Positions 22,018 to 32,364 of a stretch of 64,000 nt of DNA are shown here, one piece after another. Each line of letters opens with the position of its first letter. Position 1 is the stretch's first letter. Position numbers and translations under genes: made by a program. This DNA comes from Macrothele yani (lineage: Eukaryota; Arthropoda; Arachnida; Araneae; Macrothelidae): assembly GCA_039090855.1 (NCBI GenBank), contig CM077005.1, positions 73,652,607-73,716,606 on the forward strand. The letters run 5' to 3'. The notes beneath the pieces are model-generated. The model did no database searches and was not told where the DNA came from. It worked only from the letters and a program-made list of their open reading frames with translations.

Positions 22018-23900
22018 AGCACGTTTTTTCCAAAAAAAGATCGTGCTTATGTTATCGGTTTGTCCTTCCGTCCGTCCGTCTGCACCCACGATATCTCTGC
22101 AACTATTAGTCCGATTTGAGCCGCCCCGGTGGCGCAGTGGTCTAAGCGATGGCCTGTGATCATTCGTCCGAAAGGGGTCCGGGTTCGAATCCCGGTGAGG
22201 CATGGATGTTGTGTTTGTCTTACGGCACTGGCTCTCTCCCTTCCCTGGAACCAGTGACCCTAAATTAGGGACGGGCGACTGCTTATAGCCCATTGAGTTG
22301 CTCACGGTGATCGTTAAACCTCCAATCAAAAAAAAAAAAAAAAAAAAAGTCCGATTTGAAAAATTCTTCTTGCATTGGGAAGCTTGGAATATGCGAAGGA
22401 TGATCCTTTATTTCGTTTTTTTTTTTTTTACGATGTACAATTTTGCCGCAAGAGGGTGTAAATGCAGATGATGTCGAATTCAAAAATACGTTTTATTCCA
22501 CATATTTGCTTCTAAACATCCGATTAAAAAAAATATTTTATCATCCGATTCTATTTATGTCGAAGAGTATTTTAGATATAGTTACTTTTTTAAATTACGT
22601 ATAGACTTTCCGCTAGGGGGCGTAAAATTAAATTACATTTTTCGCGATAACTCTTCTTCTAAAACTCCGATTTGAAAAATGTTTTCTTCAGCGGATACAT
22701 ATCCTGATGGAAAATCTTTTGCATATGATTTCAAATTTTTGGTAAAGAATACTTTGGCCAACAGGGGGCGTAAAAGCGTTAATTTTTGCTTCTGATGTAG
22801 TTGCCATAAAATCTGAGCTTCTAAAATATCGATTGAAAAATTCTTTCGTGGACTGATGCCACTCACATGGATAAAACTTTTGGAATATTTTGTTCCTAAA
22901 ATATTCCAGAGTTCCTCCGCCAGGGGGCGTAGATGTACATCTTAATTTTGTCAATATCTCTACTTCTAGGAGTCCGATTTGAAAAATTCCTTCTTTATTG
23001 GATAGTGTTTTCCGTGTGACATGTTTTTCATATAATTTCAAAATTTTTAAGTGATTCATAGACTTTCTGCTAGGGGGCGTAGCGGTAAATTGCGTTTCCC
23101 CCTATATCTCTGCTTGTAAATCTCCGATTTGAAAAATTCTTTCTGCACCGGATACAGCTCCTGATCCGAAATCGTTTGCACATAATTTCAAATTTTTGTA
23201 AAAAAATGGTTTGGCCACCATGGGACATAAATCTTAATTTCCGCTTCTGATGTATTTGCAGCCAAATATGAGCTTCTAAATTCTCGAATGAAAAAACCTC
23301 GTTTGTTGACCGATTCTAATCATGTCGATAAACCTTTTAGGAAAAACTTCTTTGAAATAACGCATGGTTTTTACACCACGGGGCGTAGATGTATATCTTA
23401 TTTTTGTCAATATCTCTACTTCTAAGAGTCCGATTTGAAAAGTTCCATCTTTGTTGGATAGTGTTTCCGATGCGAAATGTTTTCCCTTTAAGTTCGAAAT
23501 TTACAAGTAAATCATAGACTTTCCGCTAGGGGGCACAAAGGTAAAATGCGTTTTCTGTGTTATTTCTGCTCCTAAAATTCCGATTTGGAAAATTCTTCCT
23601 GTATCGCATACAATACCTGATGGAAAATATTTTCCACATAATTTCAAACGTTTGATAAAGAATGGTTTGGCCACCAGGGATCATAATTGTTAATTTCTGC
23701 TTCTGATGTATTTGTAGCAAAATCTGGGCTCCTGAAAACTCGACTAAATTTTTATTTCTTGAACCGATATCGCTTATGTGGATAAACCTTTTGAGAATAC
23801 TTTCTTCCTAAAATAATGCATGGTTTTCTCCCCCGGGGACATAATGTCACATCTTATTTTTGTCGATATCTCTGTTTCTAAGAGTTCGTAAGCTCACGAT
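22018..23900. repeat. Non-coding tandem locus: hairpin, GTCCGTC lead, ~456-bp higher-order repeat
   Basis: The locus opens with an inverted repeat AGCACG...CGTGCT (22018-22047), then TTGTCCTTCCGTCCGTCCG. Monomers of about 152 bases follow, each with a TATCTCTGCTTCTAA phrase, TCCGATTTGAAAAATTC and a CNAGGGGGCGTA-like box. The box positions (22604, 22752, 22911, 23063, 23211, 23369, 23517, 23665, 23824) fall into three diverged monomer types repeating every 454-459 bases, so three rounds of a 3-monomer unit are present. No coding frame spans it. A SINE has inserted near the start. Confidence 0.8.
22120..22347 (+). mobile_element. SINE-1 complete copy with TSD
   Basis: Complete SINE: GCCGCCCCGGTGGCGCAGTG head, GGTTCGAATCCCGGTGAGGC, conserved body, GATCGTTAAACCTCCAATC and a long A-tail. 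AGTCCGATTTGA directly precedes it (22108-22119) and directly follows the tail (22348-22359), an 11-12 base target duplication that shows LINE-mediated insertion into the tandem repeat. Confidence 0.93.
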
Positions 23901-24013
23901 TCCGTTTACATCAATATCTGAGGAATTAAAAACCCCATTGAAAATCTTCTTTCTTTCGTCAGATCTATTGTTTTCTATACCGGTTCCATTGCCTTTGAAT
24001 AGCTTTGATAAAT

Positions 24014-24084
24014 TTAATTTGCGTCAGAACAGATTCAAAAGACGTGTTTATTACACCCAAAAATTCGGTGTCATCTTTCTTGTT
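24014..24084 (+). repeat. Dispersed repeat tail, copy 2
   Basis: Near-identical to the first ~75 bases of the window, with a few substitutions. It closes the tandem locus on the right and is cut by the T-run of the next SINE. Confidence 0.7.
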
Positions 24085-24278
24085 TTTTTATTGGAGGTTT
24101 AACGACCACCGTGAGCAACTCATTGGACTATAAGCAGCCGCGCGTCCTTAATTTAGAGCCACTGGTTACAGGGAAGGGAGAGAACCAGTACCGTAAGACA
24201 AACACAACATACATGCCTCACCGGGATTCGAACCCGGAACCATCTCGGACGAATGATCAAAAACCATCGCTTAGACCA
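24084..24278 (-). mobile_element. SINE-1 copy, 5' end missing
   Basis: Minus-strand SINE-1 with T-run, conserved 3' block and B-box GGGTTCGAATCCCGG, breaking off at the A-box (CTTAGACCA) exactly where the hAT element begins. CTGCCCCACCGG, which resembles the missing SINE end, occurs at the other end of the hAT element (28591-28602). This suggests that the hAT inserted into this SINE. Confidence 0.8.
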
Positions 24279-25436
24279 TCAATTCCTAACCGGTGGTATG
24301 CAAACCCCCGAGGGTACGTGCTGGGCCGTTCAGGGGTACACGAAAAATAATCAGTAACGGCGGAAAAACAAGTAAAGTAAAAAAAATGCTGAACGTTAGT
24401 TATGGAACAATAAATGTTAAGTTTGAATCACCGCTAATGGAGACACTTCAAAACCAGCTCATATTAGCGAATGACGGTTGGTAAGGGCGTGGCAATGAGC
24501 CCCTACCCCAAACCATTTTTCTACCAATCATTACGCACAGTTCATGGGTTACTTTTGTCACCCATCCTCCTTTGTAGAACAATCATGTGTTACTAACACA
24601 TTCGTAGCCAGACTGTTTGATCAGTTTAGTTATTGACTGAGTGCGTTGTCTTTTATTGTGATTCTTTTCAAGCAGTTTTTTTATTTAATGTTTAACGTAG
24701 TTCCAGTTATTATTGTCAACGATTTTTAAGCGTGTCAGTTATGGATCAGTGGTTGAAAACAGGAACGGTTAAAAAACCAAAACTTAATGTGGATTATAAA
24801 CCGTCGCCAAGTACTTCTCAACACGTACCCGCAGCTACGAGTACACCCACACCGGGAGATAGTAAAATGGCACGTGCCCAAGGGACTACACAGAAGAAAA
24901 GAAAATACTGTGAAGAGTATATTAAATATGGGTTTTCATTTGGAGGGGATGATGTCTGTCCTAACACTTTGTGTGTTGTGTGTGGGAAAATATTATCCAA
25001 CGGTTGCATGAAATCCTCTCTACTCGTGCGACATTTAGAAACTAAACATCCTATTTATAAAATCAAAGAAATGAATTATTTTCAGCGCTTAGAAAAGGGT
25101 CCAAATGTAACTTCCTACATGACGTCAGGAAAGAAAGACAATGAGAATGCTGTTGAGGCTTCCTACCGTATTGCTTATCGCATAGCTAAATGTGGTAAAA
25201 TCCACACCATAGCTGAAGATTTAATTTCGTCTTGCTTGTATTAAGGATGGCTTTTTTGTATGTTTGGGGAAGAACATGTCCGCAAAATCGATACTATCTC
25301 TTTTTCAAACAATACGATGTCTCGAAGAGTTCAGGATATGTCTGACGATGTTGAAGCTGCAGTAGTAGATAGAATTAAAAAAGTAAATTATTTTCCATCC
25401 AAGTCGATGAGAGGGGAGATGTTACTGATTTATCTA

Positions 25437-26853
25437 CACTAAAAATGTAACACCCAGTAGGAAACATCCGATTGACCTGAAATTCGCAGCATGCGTCGCC
25501 TGCGAGAGGACATGCAAACGATTAGCATTGCAGGACATATGCAAATCATGTGCGCCCGGCACGAGAAGCGCTATTAGAAGGGTGCACAGAAGGCGGGGTG
25601 TAAGTAATGGAAGTGTGTTGTGCTGCCAGACCTGTGCGTGGGAGCTTCTTGATGGCTCGTCGCAGAATACGGCAGTCATTTCAGCACGTTTCAGATTCGA
25701 CGGAGGACGAATAGTGGCTTATTGCGGCAGCGTTTTATCATACCGAGACATCGGCGCCCGTGTGGGACGACATCCAGCCACAGTGAGGCGAGTATGGATT
25801 CGGTTGGTCCAGTGAGGCGAGTATGGATTTGGGTGAAGGATGGAAGGACGGACCGACGTGAGCGATTGCTGTGGCCGCGGCACACCACCGAACGAGAGGA
25901 CCGGCATATTGTGCGGCGGGCATTTACGGCTTGCACAGCCACATCCCAAACGTTAGCGCAGGAATTAGGGTGTGTCGCGCAACAAGCTGTGTCATCACGT
26001 ACCGTTCGGCATTGTCTGCAGGAGCGGAGACTTGTCGCACGGCGCCAATTGCTCCGATTACCATTGACGTTACACAACCGGCGAGCGTGGCGTCAGTGGG
26101 CTGTTGAACGCCTCACCTGGACTACGGAATGGCACGGCATTGTCTTCTCCGACGAATCCCGCTTCTGCCTGCAACACCACGATGGACGGATCCGCGTGTG
26201 GCGGCACCACGGCGATAGACTGTATGACGCCTGCATTATGCATCGCCATACCGGTCCGTCGCCTGGCGTTATGGTTTGGGGCGCAATTGGATAGGACACC
26301 CGCACTCCTCTGGTACGCATCGCCGGTACACTCAAAACCCACCGCTACATCTCCGACGTTTTGGAGCCTGTAGTCCTCCCTTTCCTGCAGGACCTGCCAG
26401 CGGCCACGTTTCAACAGGACAACACGCGCCCGCACGTAGCACGCGTCGTGCAACAATTCTTCATGGCACACCAGGTGTCACTGCTGCTGTGGCCCGCCTG
26501 TTATCCTGATATGTCGCCTATAGAACACGTCTGGTCACTGATCGGCAACTGAGTGGCCCAGCAAGCACCACCCGCGGCTACGCCTGATGAACTATGGCAA
26601 CGTGTGGAAGCAGCCTGGACCGACATACCCCAAGCCCACATCCAAAGCCTCTTTCGTTCGATGCCGCGGCGTGTAGCGGCCGTTGTTGCCAGCCATGGGG
26701 GCCACACGAACTATTGATATCAGCGCGTTCCGCAAGTCGCACGGGCGTGTAACCTCAATCGTTTCATCTTCGTGTCTGTTGTTATGTGTCCAGTAAATCT
26801 GGCTTTGCTATCTCGTGTCCTGCTTGGTGTTGCATTTTGGGTGGCCAGCAATG
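25437..26853 (+). mobile_element. Tc1-like element nested in the hAT gene
   Basis: TA lies at 25435-25436 and 26854-26855. The right end GCACTTGG-type terminus (TTGGTGTTGCATTTTGGGTG, then GCCAGCAATG) pairs with the left end CACTAAAAATGTAACACCCA after allowing a ~10-base deletion in the left terminus. It separates the hAT reading frame between STL and FVRY. Confidence 0.8.
25652..26717 (+). pseudogene. Tc1-like transposase, nearly complete, broken
   Basis: It starts MARRRIRQSFQHVSD at 25652; a stop in the first helix-turn-helix and frame shifts follow. Later parts are well preserved: HTTEREDRHIVRRAF, GIVFSDESRFCLQHH (first Asp), RIRVWRHHGDR, PSPGVMVWGAIG, then after a shift FQQDNTRPHVARVV (second Asp) and YPDMSPIEHVWS (Glu 34 residues later), and a stop after LIGN that cuts a C-terminus still visible as LWQRVEAAW and MPRRVAAVV. 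A 30-base in-frame duplication (CAGTGAGGCGAGTATGGATT at about 25781 and 25811) lies near the N-terminal domain. Confidence 0.82.
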
Positions 26854-27611
26854 TATTTTGTACGTTATCGGGAGGTACTTGACAGAAAATGAAATTGAGG
26901 AAAACCTGTTGATTTGTTACCCATTATACGCTCCGTCACAGGCAAAGATATTTTTAATGTGATCGATGGTTATTTCATTGAAAAGGTCATTAGTTGGTCG
27001 AATTGTTGTGGTGTATGCACTAACGGAGCTAAGTCTACATCAGGTTGTGTTATAGGCCTACGTGACCGAATTAAAGAAGTAGCTCCCCATGTATCATGGA
27101 GTAACTGCTGCATTCATAGAAAAAATCGTACATCCAAGCCTCTTCCTAGTGAACTGAAAGACGTTCTTGATGAGGCTGTAAATGTTGTATATTTTATTAA
27201 GTCACAGCCACTAAACTCCAGATTGTTTAAAGCGCTTTGTGAAGAAATGAATAGCCTTCACAGCACATTACTTTTGCATACGAAGGTAAGGTGTGGCTAT
27301 CTCGTGGTAAAGTACTTACACGGTTGTTTGAACTTTGACATGAAGTCCAGTGTTTTTTTGAAGACCAACGTTGCCGTCTTGCGCCAAAGTTTCATGACAG
27401 TTATTGGCTTCAAAATCTTGCATATCTCTCAGATATTCTTCTGCAAATAAACAAACTCAACTTGGGACTTCAAAACAGCTCAATCAATTTACTTAAAGTA
27501 ACCGACATAATTGAGTCAATGATTAAAAAGCTGGGCTTTTGGAAAGCGTGTATATATAGCGGAAAGCGTGTATTGCCTGAAGTTCCTGAAACTCTGCACA
27601 ACTTCTATAAC

Positions 27612-27790
27612 GAAGTAAATTTCTCCGTCATTTTTGGTCTACGCCGGGATTCGAACCCAAGGCCGCTTATTCCGGAACAAGTCGCTCTACGAACTGAGCT
27701 ACGCAGACGATTATTCTGATTCCTATCTGCCTTTATGTCGTGTGCGTCCTTCTGGCAGGTACGTCACATCTCCTGGTACGTTACACTTCT
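27612..27790 (-). mobile_element. SINE-2 copy (tRNA-like, Arg-CCG-type loop)
   Basis: On the minus strand a leader GTGACGTACCTGCCAGAAGG precedes a tRNA-like part: GTAGCTCAGTTCGTAGAGCG, a loop region TTGTTCCGGAATAAG and GGGTTCGAATCCCGGCGTAG. AAAATGACGGAGAAATTTAC follows. The same leader, head and tail recur at 35265-35445. The loop would place CCG in the anticodon position. It interrupts the hAT gene between ETLHN and FLSEND. Confidence 0.75.
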
Positions 27791-28593
27791 TATCTGAGAA
27801 TGACTTGCACCTATCCCAAAACGTGAAAGAGAGCATTTTAAGTCACTTGGGAGGTCTTAAAGTGTCCCTTTGTAAGTACTTCCCTGAAGGTGGAAAATAA
27901 AACAATTGGATTGCATATCCCTTCAATGAAGAATTATTCAAAGAAGCTAAACTGTCAATCAATGAAAAAGAGCAGTTAATCAAACTTTCAACCGATTCCT
28001 CTTTAAATTCTGATTTTAAAAGAAAGCATCTTATTACCTTTTGGGTAGATGTCAGGGAGGAATACGAACAGCTCAGTGAACAGGCACTCAAATACCACTT
28101 GTCATTTACTAACACTGAACTAATGGTGAGAGCTTTTTCTTCTTAAACTCCAATAAAATCCGAATTTAAGATTATATTTTCATCTTTTGAGCCTGATTTC
28201 AAGAAACTAAGTGCATCCAAGCTAGCTCAAAGATCTCACTATCAATGTTTCAATCGACTAGTGATCTGTATAACAATTATAACAGACTTTTCAGATAGCA
28301 CAAATAAATATTATTAATAATAATAAATCAAAAGTTTGTTAAATACTTGATCATCATTATCAATGTTTAACGTGAAGTTATGCTTATTTTAGTGTTACGA
28401 ATATTTTAAAATTAAATCTGTGGTTTGTACGTTTAGTGCAGTACTTTTCCTTTCCCAACTCATTAACTCGTTTCCACTATTTTACATTAAGATAGGAACT
28501 GAACAAAAGTGTCAGTATTTAAAAACAAGGGATGCAATTTATAAAAATGGGTTTAAAAAGGGTACATAAGTGAGAAAATATTCGGAACCACTG

Positions 28594-28738
28594 CCCCACC
28601 GGTTTGGCCCCTAATTCAATACCACTGGTTCCATGGAAGGGAAAGATCCAGTGCAGTAAGAAAATCACAACATCCATGCCTCACAGGGATTCGAACCAGG
28701 ACAAATCTCGAACGAACAGTTACATGCCACCGGGAGGC
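28594..28738 (-). repeat. SINE-1 fragment
   Basis: Minus-strand fragment with CCACTGGTTCCATGGAAGGG and a B-box (GGATTCGAACCAGG), ending CCACCGGGAGGC. The head is internally shortened. Confidence 0.7.
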
Positions 28739-28741
28739 AAA

Positions 28742-29075
28742 GATGCATTGATTAAATACATTTCTTTTACGACCATAATGGTAAATTGCTTCTGAAAATT
28801 GTACTGTATCTCCCAAATGTTGTCCAACTAAGTTCTGCAACCCGATTCTTTCCTTTTCGATGTGGCCCTCGCTTGATATCTGTTGCCCAAAGTAAATGTA
28901 AGTATCGATTATATCATCAATCGTTAAATCCACAATTCTTGTAAAAGTTTCATACATCAATTTTGTTTTCTGAAAGTACCACTTATTTACTCTTTTCGGC
29001 AAGTTCCTCGGCAGCCCTGAGAGAGGAACTTGCAAAAATGATTATGTCGTCAGCAAAATGAAGGTGGACGGGTTA
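28742..29075 (-). pseudogene. RTE LINE reverse transcriptase fragment
   Basis: Minus-strand reading gives HLHFADDIIIFASSS (the RT catalytic FADD motif), then YFQKTKLMYETFTR and DTYIYFGQQISSEGHI, collinear with 13965-14200 of the full-length RTE but clearly diverged. It is cut on the 3' side by the SINE-1 fragment and on the 5' side close to a Tc1 insertion. Confidence 0.8.
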
Positions 29076-29093
29076 AGTAGTTCCGATTAACTA

Positions 29094-30553
29094 CACTGAC
29101 GGAAAAAATCCCAACTCCAAGAAGGGGTTGTGTTAGATAAACGACAGTTGGTAGGCGGTGAGAGTACATCTGTAAGATGACGTCTATGCAAATTTCGCGC
29201 TCGGCGCATACGTGTGGCGCTAGTAGCGCCCCTCGGAACATGCAAAGCTGGTTTGCTGTAAATACGTGCTGTAACGTTCGTGAGCGTTAGTTATCGTTGA
29301 GATTCGACGTAGTGTGTTGATGTTTGTCAGGAATGCCTTTAAGAAGACGAAGAAGCCATTATCAACAGCTCACGGAGTTTGAACGAGGTCGTGTAATTGG
29401 GCTACGAGAAGGTGAATTTTCTTTCCGCAATATTGCAGAACGACTTGGCAGGAATGTAGCCACTGTGCATGATTGTTGGCAGCGGTGTTCAAAGGAAGGT
29501 ACTGCCTCAAGAAGACCGAGTTCTGGCAGGCCACGTGGCACTACTGAGAGGGAAGACCACCGTGTACGGCGTATGGCCGTGGCGCATCGTACCGCGTCTG
29601 CGGTAGCAATTCGAGCTGGAGTTGCCACCACAGTGACACAACGAACTGTTACAAATCGGTTACTTGAAGGGCAGCTCCGAGCCAGACGCCCTGTAGCGTG
29701 CATTGTTTGATTCGAAAACATGTAACAACAAGGCTGCCTCTAAGAGCAATGGTCTTAGCAGCGTTTGCGACGTCAGTGGTGTCAAGCTAGAGCTCATTGG
29801 AGGACAGAGTGGAGATATGTTGTGTTTTCTGATGAAAGCCGGTTCTGCTTGGGTCTCAGTGATGGCCGTGTGTTGGTTAGAAGGAGGCCAGGTGAGCGCC
29901 TGCAACCAACCTGTCTGCGGCCGGGACACACTGGACCTACACCTGGAGTTATGGTCTGGGGAGCAATTTTCTACGACAGCAGGAGCACTCTCGTGGTTAT
30001 CCCACGCACCCTGACAGCACAGTTGTACGTCGGTCTGGTGATTCAACATGTTGTGCTGCCATTCATGAACAGCATTCCAGGGGTGTTTTCCAACAGGATA
30101 ACGCTCGCCCGCATACCGCTGTTGTAACCCAACATGCTCTAAAGAGTGTCGACATGTTGCCGTGGCATGCTAGATCACCAGATCTTTCTCCAATCGAGCA
30201 CGTATGGGACATCATTGGACGACAACTCCAGCGTCACCCCCAACCAGCATTAACCGTCCCTGTATTGACCGAAAAAGTGCAACAGGCATAGAACTCCATC
30301 CCACAAACTGACATCCAGCACCTGTACGACACAATGCATGAACGTTTGCGTGCTTGCATTCAACATTCTGGCGGTTACACCGGTTATTAATGTACCAGCA
30401 TATCTCATTTAAAATGGCTCTTCTCGCGCTTACATTAAGCTGTGATCTTGAAACCTTAATCGATTAATTATGTTTCCTATACAAATGTATTGCCGCCATT
30501 TCATTCCTCTACAACCATTTCTTCGTGGTGTTGGGATTTTTTTTCCGTCAGTG
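29094..30553 (+). mobile_element. Tc1-like element, family C copy 1 (DD32E)
   Basis: Ends CACTGACGGAAAAAATCCCA (left) and the same word with two extra A inverted at the right, flanked by TA (29092-29093, 30554-30555). The 1460-bp copy is closely related to the copy at 53954-55377. Confidence 0.92.
29333..30390 (+). pseudogene. Tc1-like transposase, family C, broken
   Basis: Start MPLRRRRSHYQQLTEFERGR at 29333 gives a first helix-turn-helix, with a second domain (RNIAERLGRNVATVHDCWQR) and a SGRPRGTTER linker. A stop near 29708 and a ~36-base extra segment follow. Then YVVFSDESRFCLGLSDGR (first Asp), TPGVMVWGAIF, QQDNARPHTAVV (second Asp, in a shifted frame), ARSPDLSPIEHVWD (Glu), an in-frame stop near 30290 and a C-terminus ending HSGGYTGY-stop. 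The second Asp and Glu are 32 residues apart, as in the other copy. Confidence 0.88.
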
Positions 30554-30673
30554 TATAACAAGTTGTCTTCCTTTCTCCTTTTAAAAATCTCTATATGTAC
30601 TTCTTATGAACTAAACCCGCGGTGAAAAAACTCGTGGGGTGAAGCTATTGGATCTTTCTACGGTCAACATACC

Positions 30674-30765
30674 ACGGGTAGCAGTTGGTAAAGTCGCTGT
30701 ATGTACAGTGTGGGCGGAGGACGTTTCTGACGGGCGTTCGAATCTCGGACTGCCGGTCATCTAGT
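30674..30765 (+). repeat. tRNA-like block, possible third SINE head
   Basis: GGGTAGCAGTTGGTAAAGTC resembles a pol III A-box region and GGCGTTCGAATCTCGGACTG a B-box region about 58 bases later. I see no second copy, A-tail or tRNA cloverleaf, so it may be a decayed SINE head or a chance match. Confidence 0.35.
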
Positions 30766-32364
30766 CTGCGGTTTTCCCTGTGTTTCCCGCAGCCTCCCTG
30801 TGTTTGGGGACGCGAATGCGTAGATGGTTTCCTTTGAAGTCGGCACCGGACGCACTTTACCTCTTACTCGAATGCAGCAGAGAAATGGCAAGTTTGCTGC
30901 ATTGTAATCCTGAAGGGCACATAGTCGTCTTTGAGGAACTCAACCCGGCACGAGGAGACGAGAAAGAGAGACAGTCAACGTACGTATTGGGAAATAAATA
31001 TTTTAATGTGAGATTTGAATACGAGATTTCCGAAAGTACTCTTAAAATGGTCGCTTAGGGTAATTTCTACTTTATTGAATTCCCACCTTTGAATCAGAAA
31101 AAATCTAGCTGTGTGAATTTTGACCTTTATCATTTAGAGAAGCTTCTTTTTTTATTGTGCTGTCAAGATTACATCGAATTGCAAAGCGAGAATTCTAAAT
31201 TGCACTAAATGAAGTGAAAGAAATTTCAGTACCTAATAGGTGGCTCAAGTTTCAAAACCAAACCAGTAGCTCTTTAGAAAGAGATATGAAGTCACGAAGA
31301 ATGAATACCGATCATGCGTGTATTAGAGATCAGCTTCCATGTATCTGATTTTGAAATTCGGCTAGACTGCATCGCAGGTTTTGTTTAATTTTTCAGCTTC
31401 TTTTTGTGTGTGTGTGTGTGCTTTCTTTTCAAGGCCTTGTAATTTTTCTTCTAACCACAGTGTTTCATTAATTGCCACGAAAAGTAAAAAAACCAAAAAC
31501 AGAAAAGTCATTGTAAATAACTTTGCCTCAAATTACGAGACTCTTCTCGTTTTTCGTCGGCCGGTATTCTTTTTCATTTCGTGTGTGGAATGCAAAGCTG
31601 TGCGCCCCAGCAAACTGACACAGCGGCATTTGTAACTCAAAAGTTCGGTTAAAACTGTGGGCCTGGGTGTAATTACTGTTCCTCGAAGAAACGAGTGAAG
31701 AAAAACATTAATTACTAGTCGTTAGAGCGCTTATGCCATGCTTCCTGTGATTAACACCCAGCCGAGCGAATTATAACCATTTAATCCCTTGTAACAAATG
31801 TATCTGCTTCCCCGAAATCGTATCCTTAATCTGCGGCCCCAGAAAGTAAACAAAACAATCTGGGCGGCAATCTCATTTCTTGCTTGAATTACGTCGCTTA
31901 TTTCCCGTCCAATAAATCTTCCTTAATGCCTCATATGCAGCTGATTGTGGTTTTTCCGAGCAATTTGTATTGTTTGTTATATTACGATCTTAAATAATGG
32001 CGTCCTTCACAGGCAACAAGCGGAATTCTGAAGAATCATATCGGAATATTTTCAGCAATGTCTTTGCTGGCGTGAATTCTCATTAAAAAACGAAGCAGGT
32101 TAATATCTGTTGAGATACACCCGGACGGTACCTTTTTCAGTCTCTCAGCAACAGTGTGTCGCGTTTTATGTGCTGCTTTTATATAAAATGTCTTCAATGT
32201 CTTCTATTGGACAGACTGGGAAACATTTAAAAAATATTTAGCATTTCTAAAAGATTCTTTTTCTTAAATAGCTGTTTACTGGGTAAGAAGAAAATCTAGG
32301 GGTGATTAATAACTTGGTTAACTTAAGGTAGGAGTAGTTTGGATGGCTATTGTGATGGAATATA
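30766..32364. other. Unassigned region
   Basis: No recognised gene. A short (TG)n run lies at 31402-31420. The rest is ordinary AT-rich sequence. Confidence 0.4.

Larger units (their letters stand above)
24741..28146 (+). pseudogene. hAT transposase / ZBED5-like protein, interrupted
   Basis: Family members combine a BED zinc finger with a hAT catalytic fold. The frame starts MDQWLKTGTVKKPK at 24741. A BED finger, CVVCGKI...HLETKH, lies at about residues 79-105. SYRIAYRIAKCGKIHTIAEDL and FGEEHVRKIDTISFSNNTMS...RVQDMSDD follow, with a frame break near 25242. Beyond the Tc1 insertion it resumes in FVRY, then WSNCCGVCTNGAKS, SWSNCCIHRK, LDEAVNVVYFIKSQPLNSRL and LLLHTKVRCGYLV, the conserved hAT core. 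After the SINE it continues FLSENDLHLSQNVKESILSH and DFKRKHLITFWVD. The C-terminal dimerisation motif is not recognisable. It is dead through stops, shifts and insertions. Similar genes have been domesticated in animals, but this copy is not. Confidence 0.85.
24277..28593 (+). mobile_element. ZBED5-like hAT element with nested Tc1 and SINE
   Basis: The left end reads CAACCGGTGG-like after a degraded CAtcaaTTCC, and the right end has GGAACCACTG, the complement of the hAT terminus CAGTGGTTCC. The transposase inside is of the ZBED5/Zaphod type. A Tc1 element (25437-26853) and a SINE-2 (27612-27790) sit within its coding region. I cannot show an 8-bp target duplication. Boundaries are approximate. 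Confidence 0.65.

Noticed and set aside
22120..22200. Functional tRNA gene
   Set aside because: Head followed by a conserved non-tRNA body, A-tail and target duplication: a SINE. No clean acceptor stem is formed.
30780..31058. 92-codon frame starting MFPAASLCLGTRMRR
   Set aside because: No recognisable domain; its 5' part overlaps the tRNA-like block and continues as ordinary AT-rich sequence.
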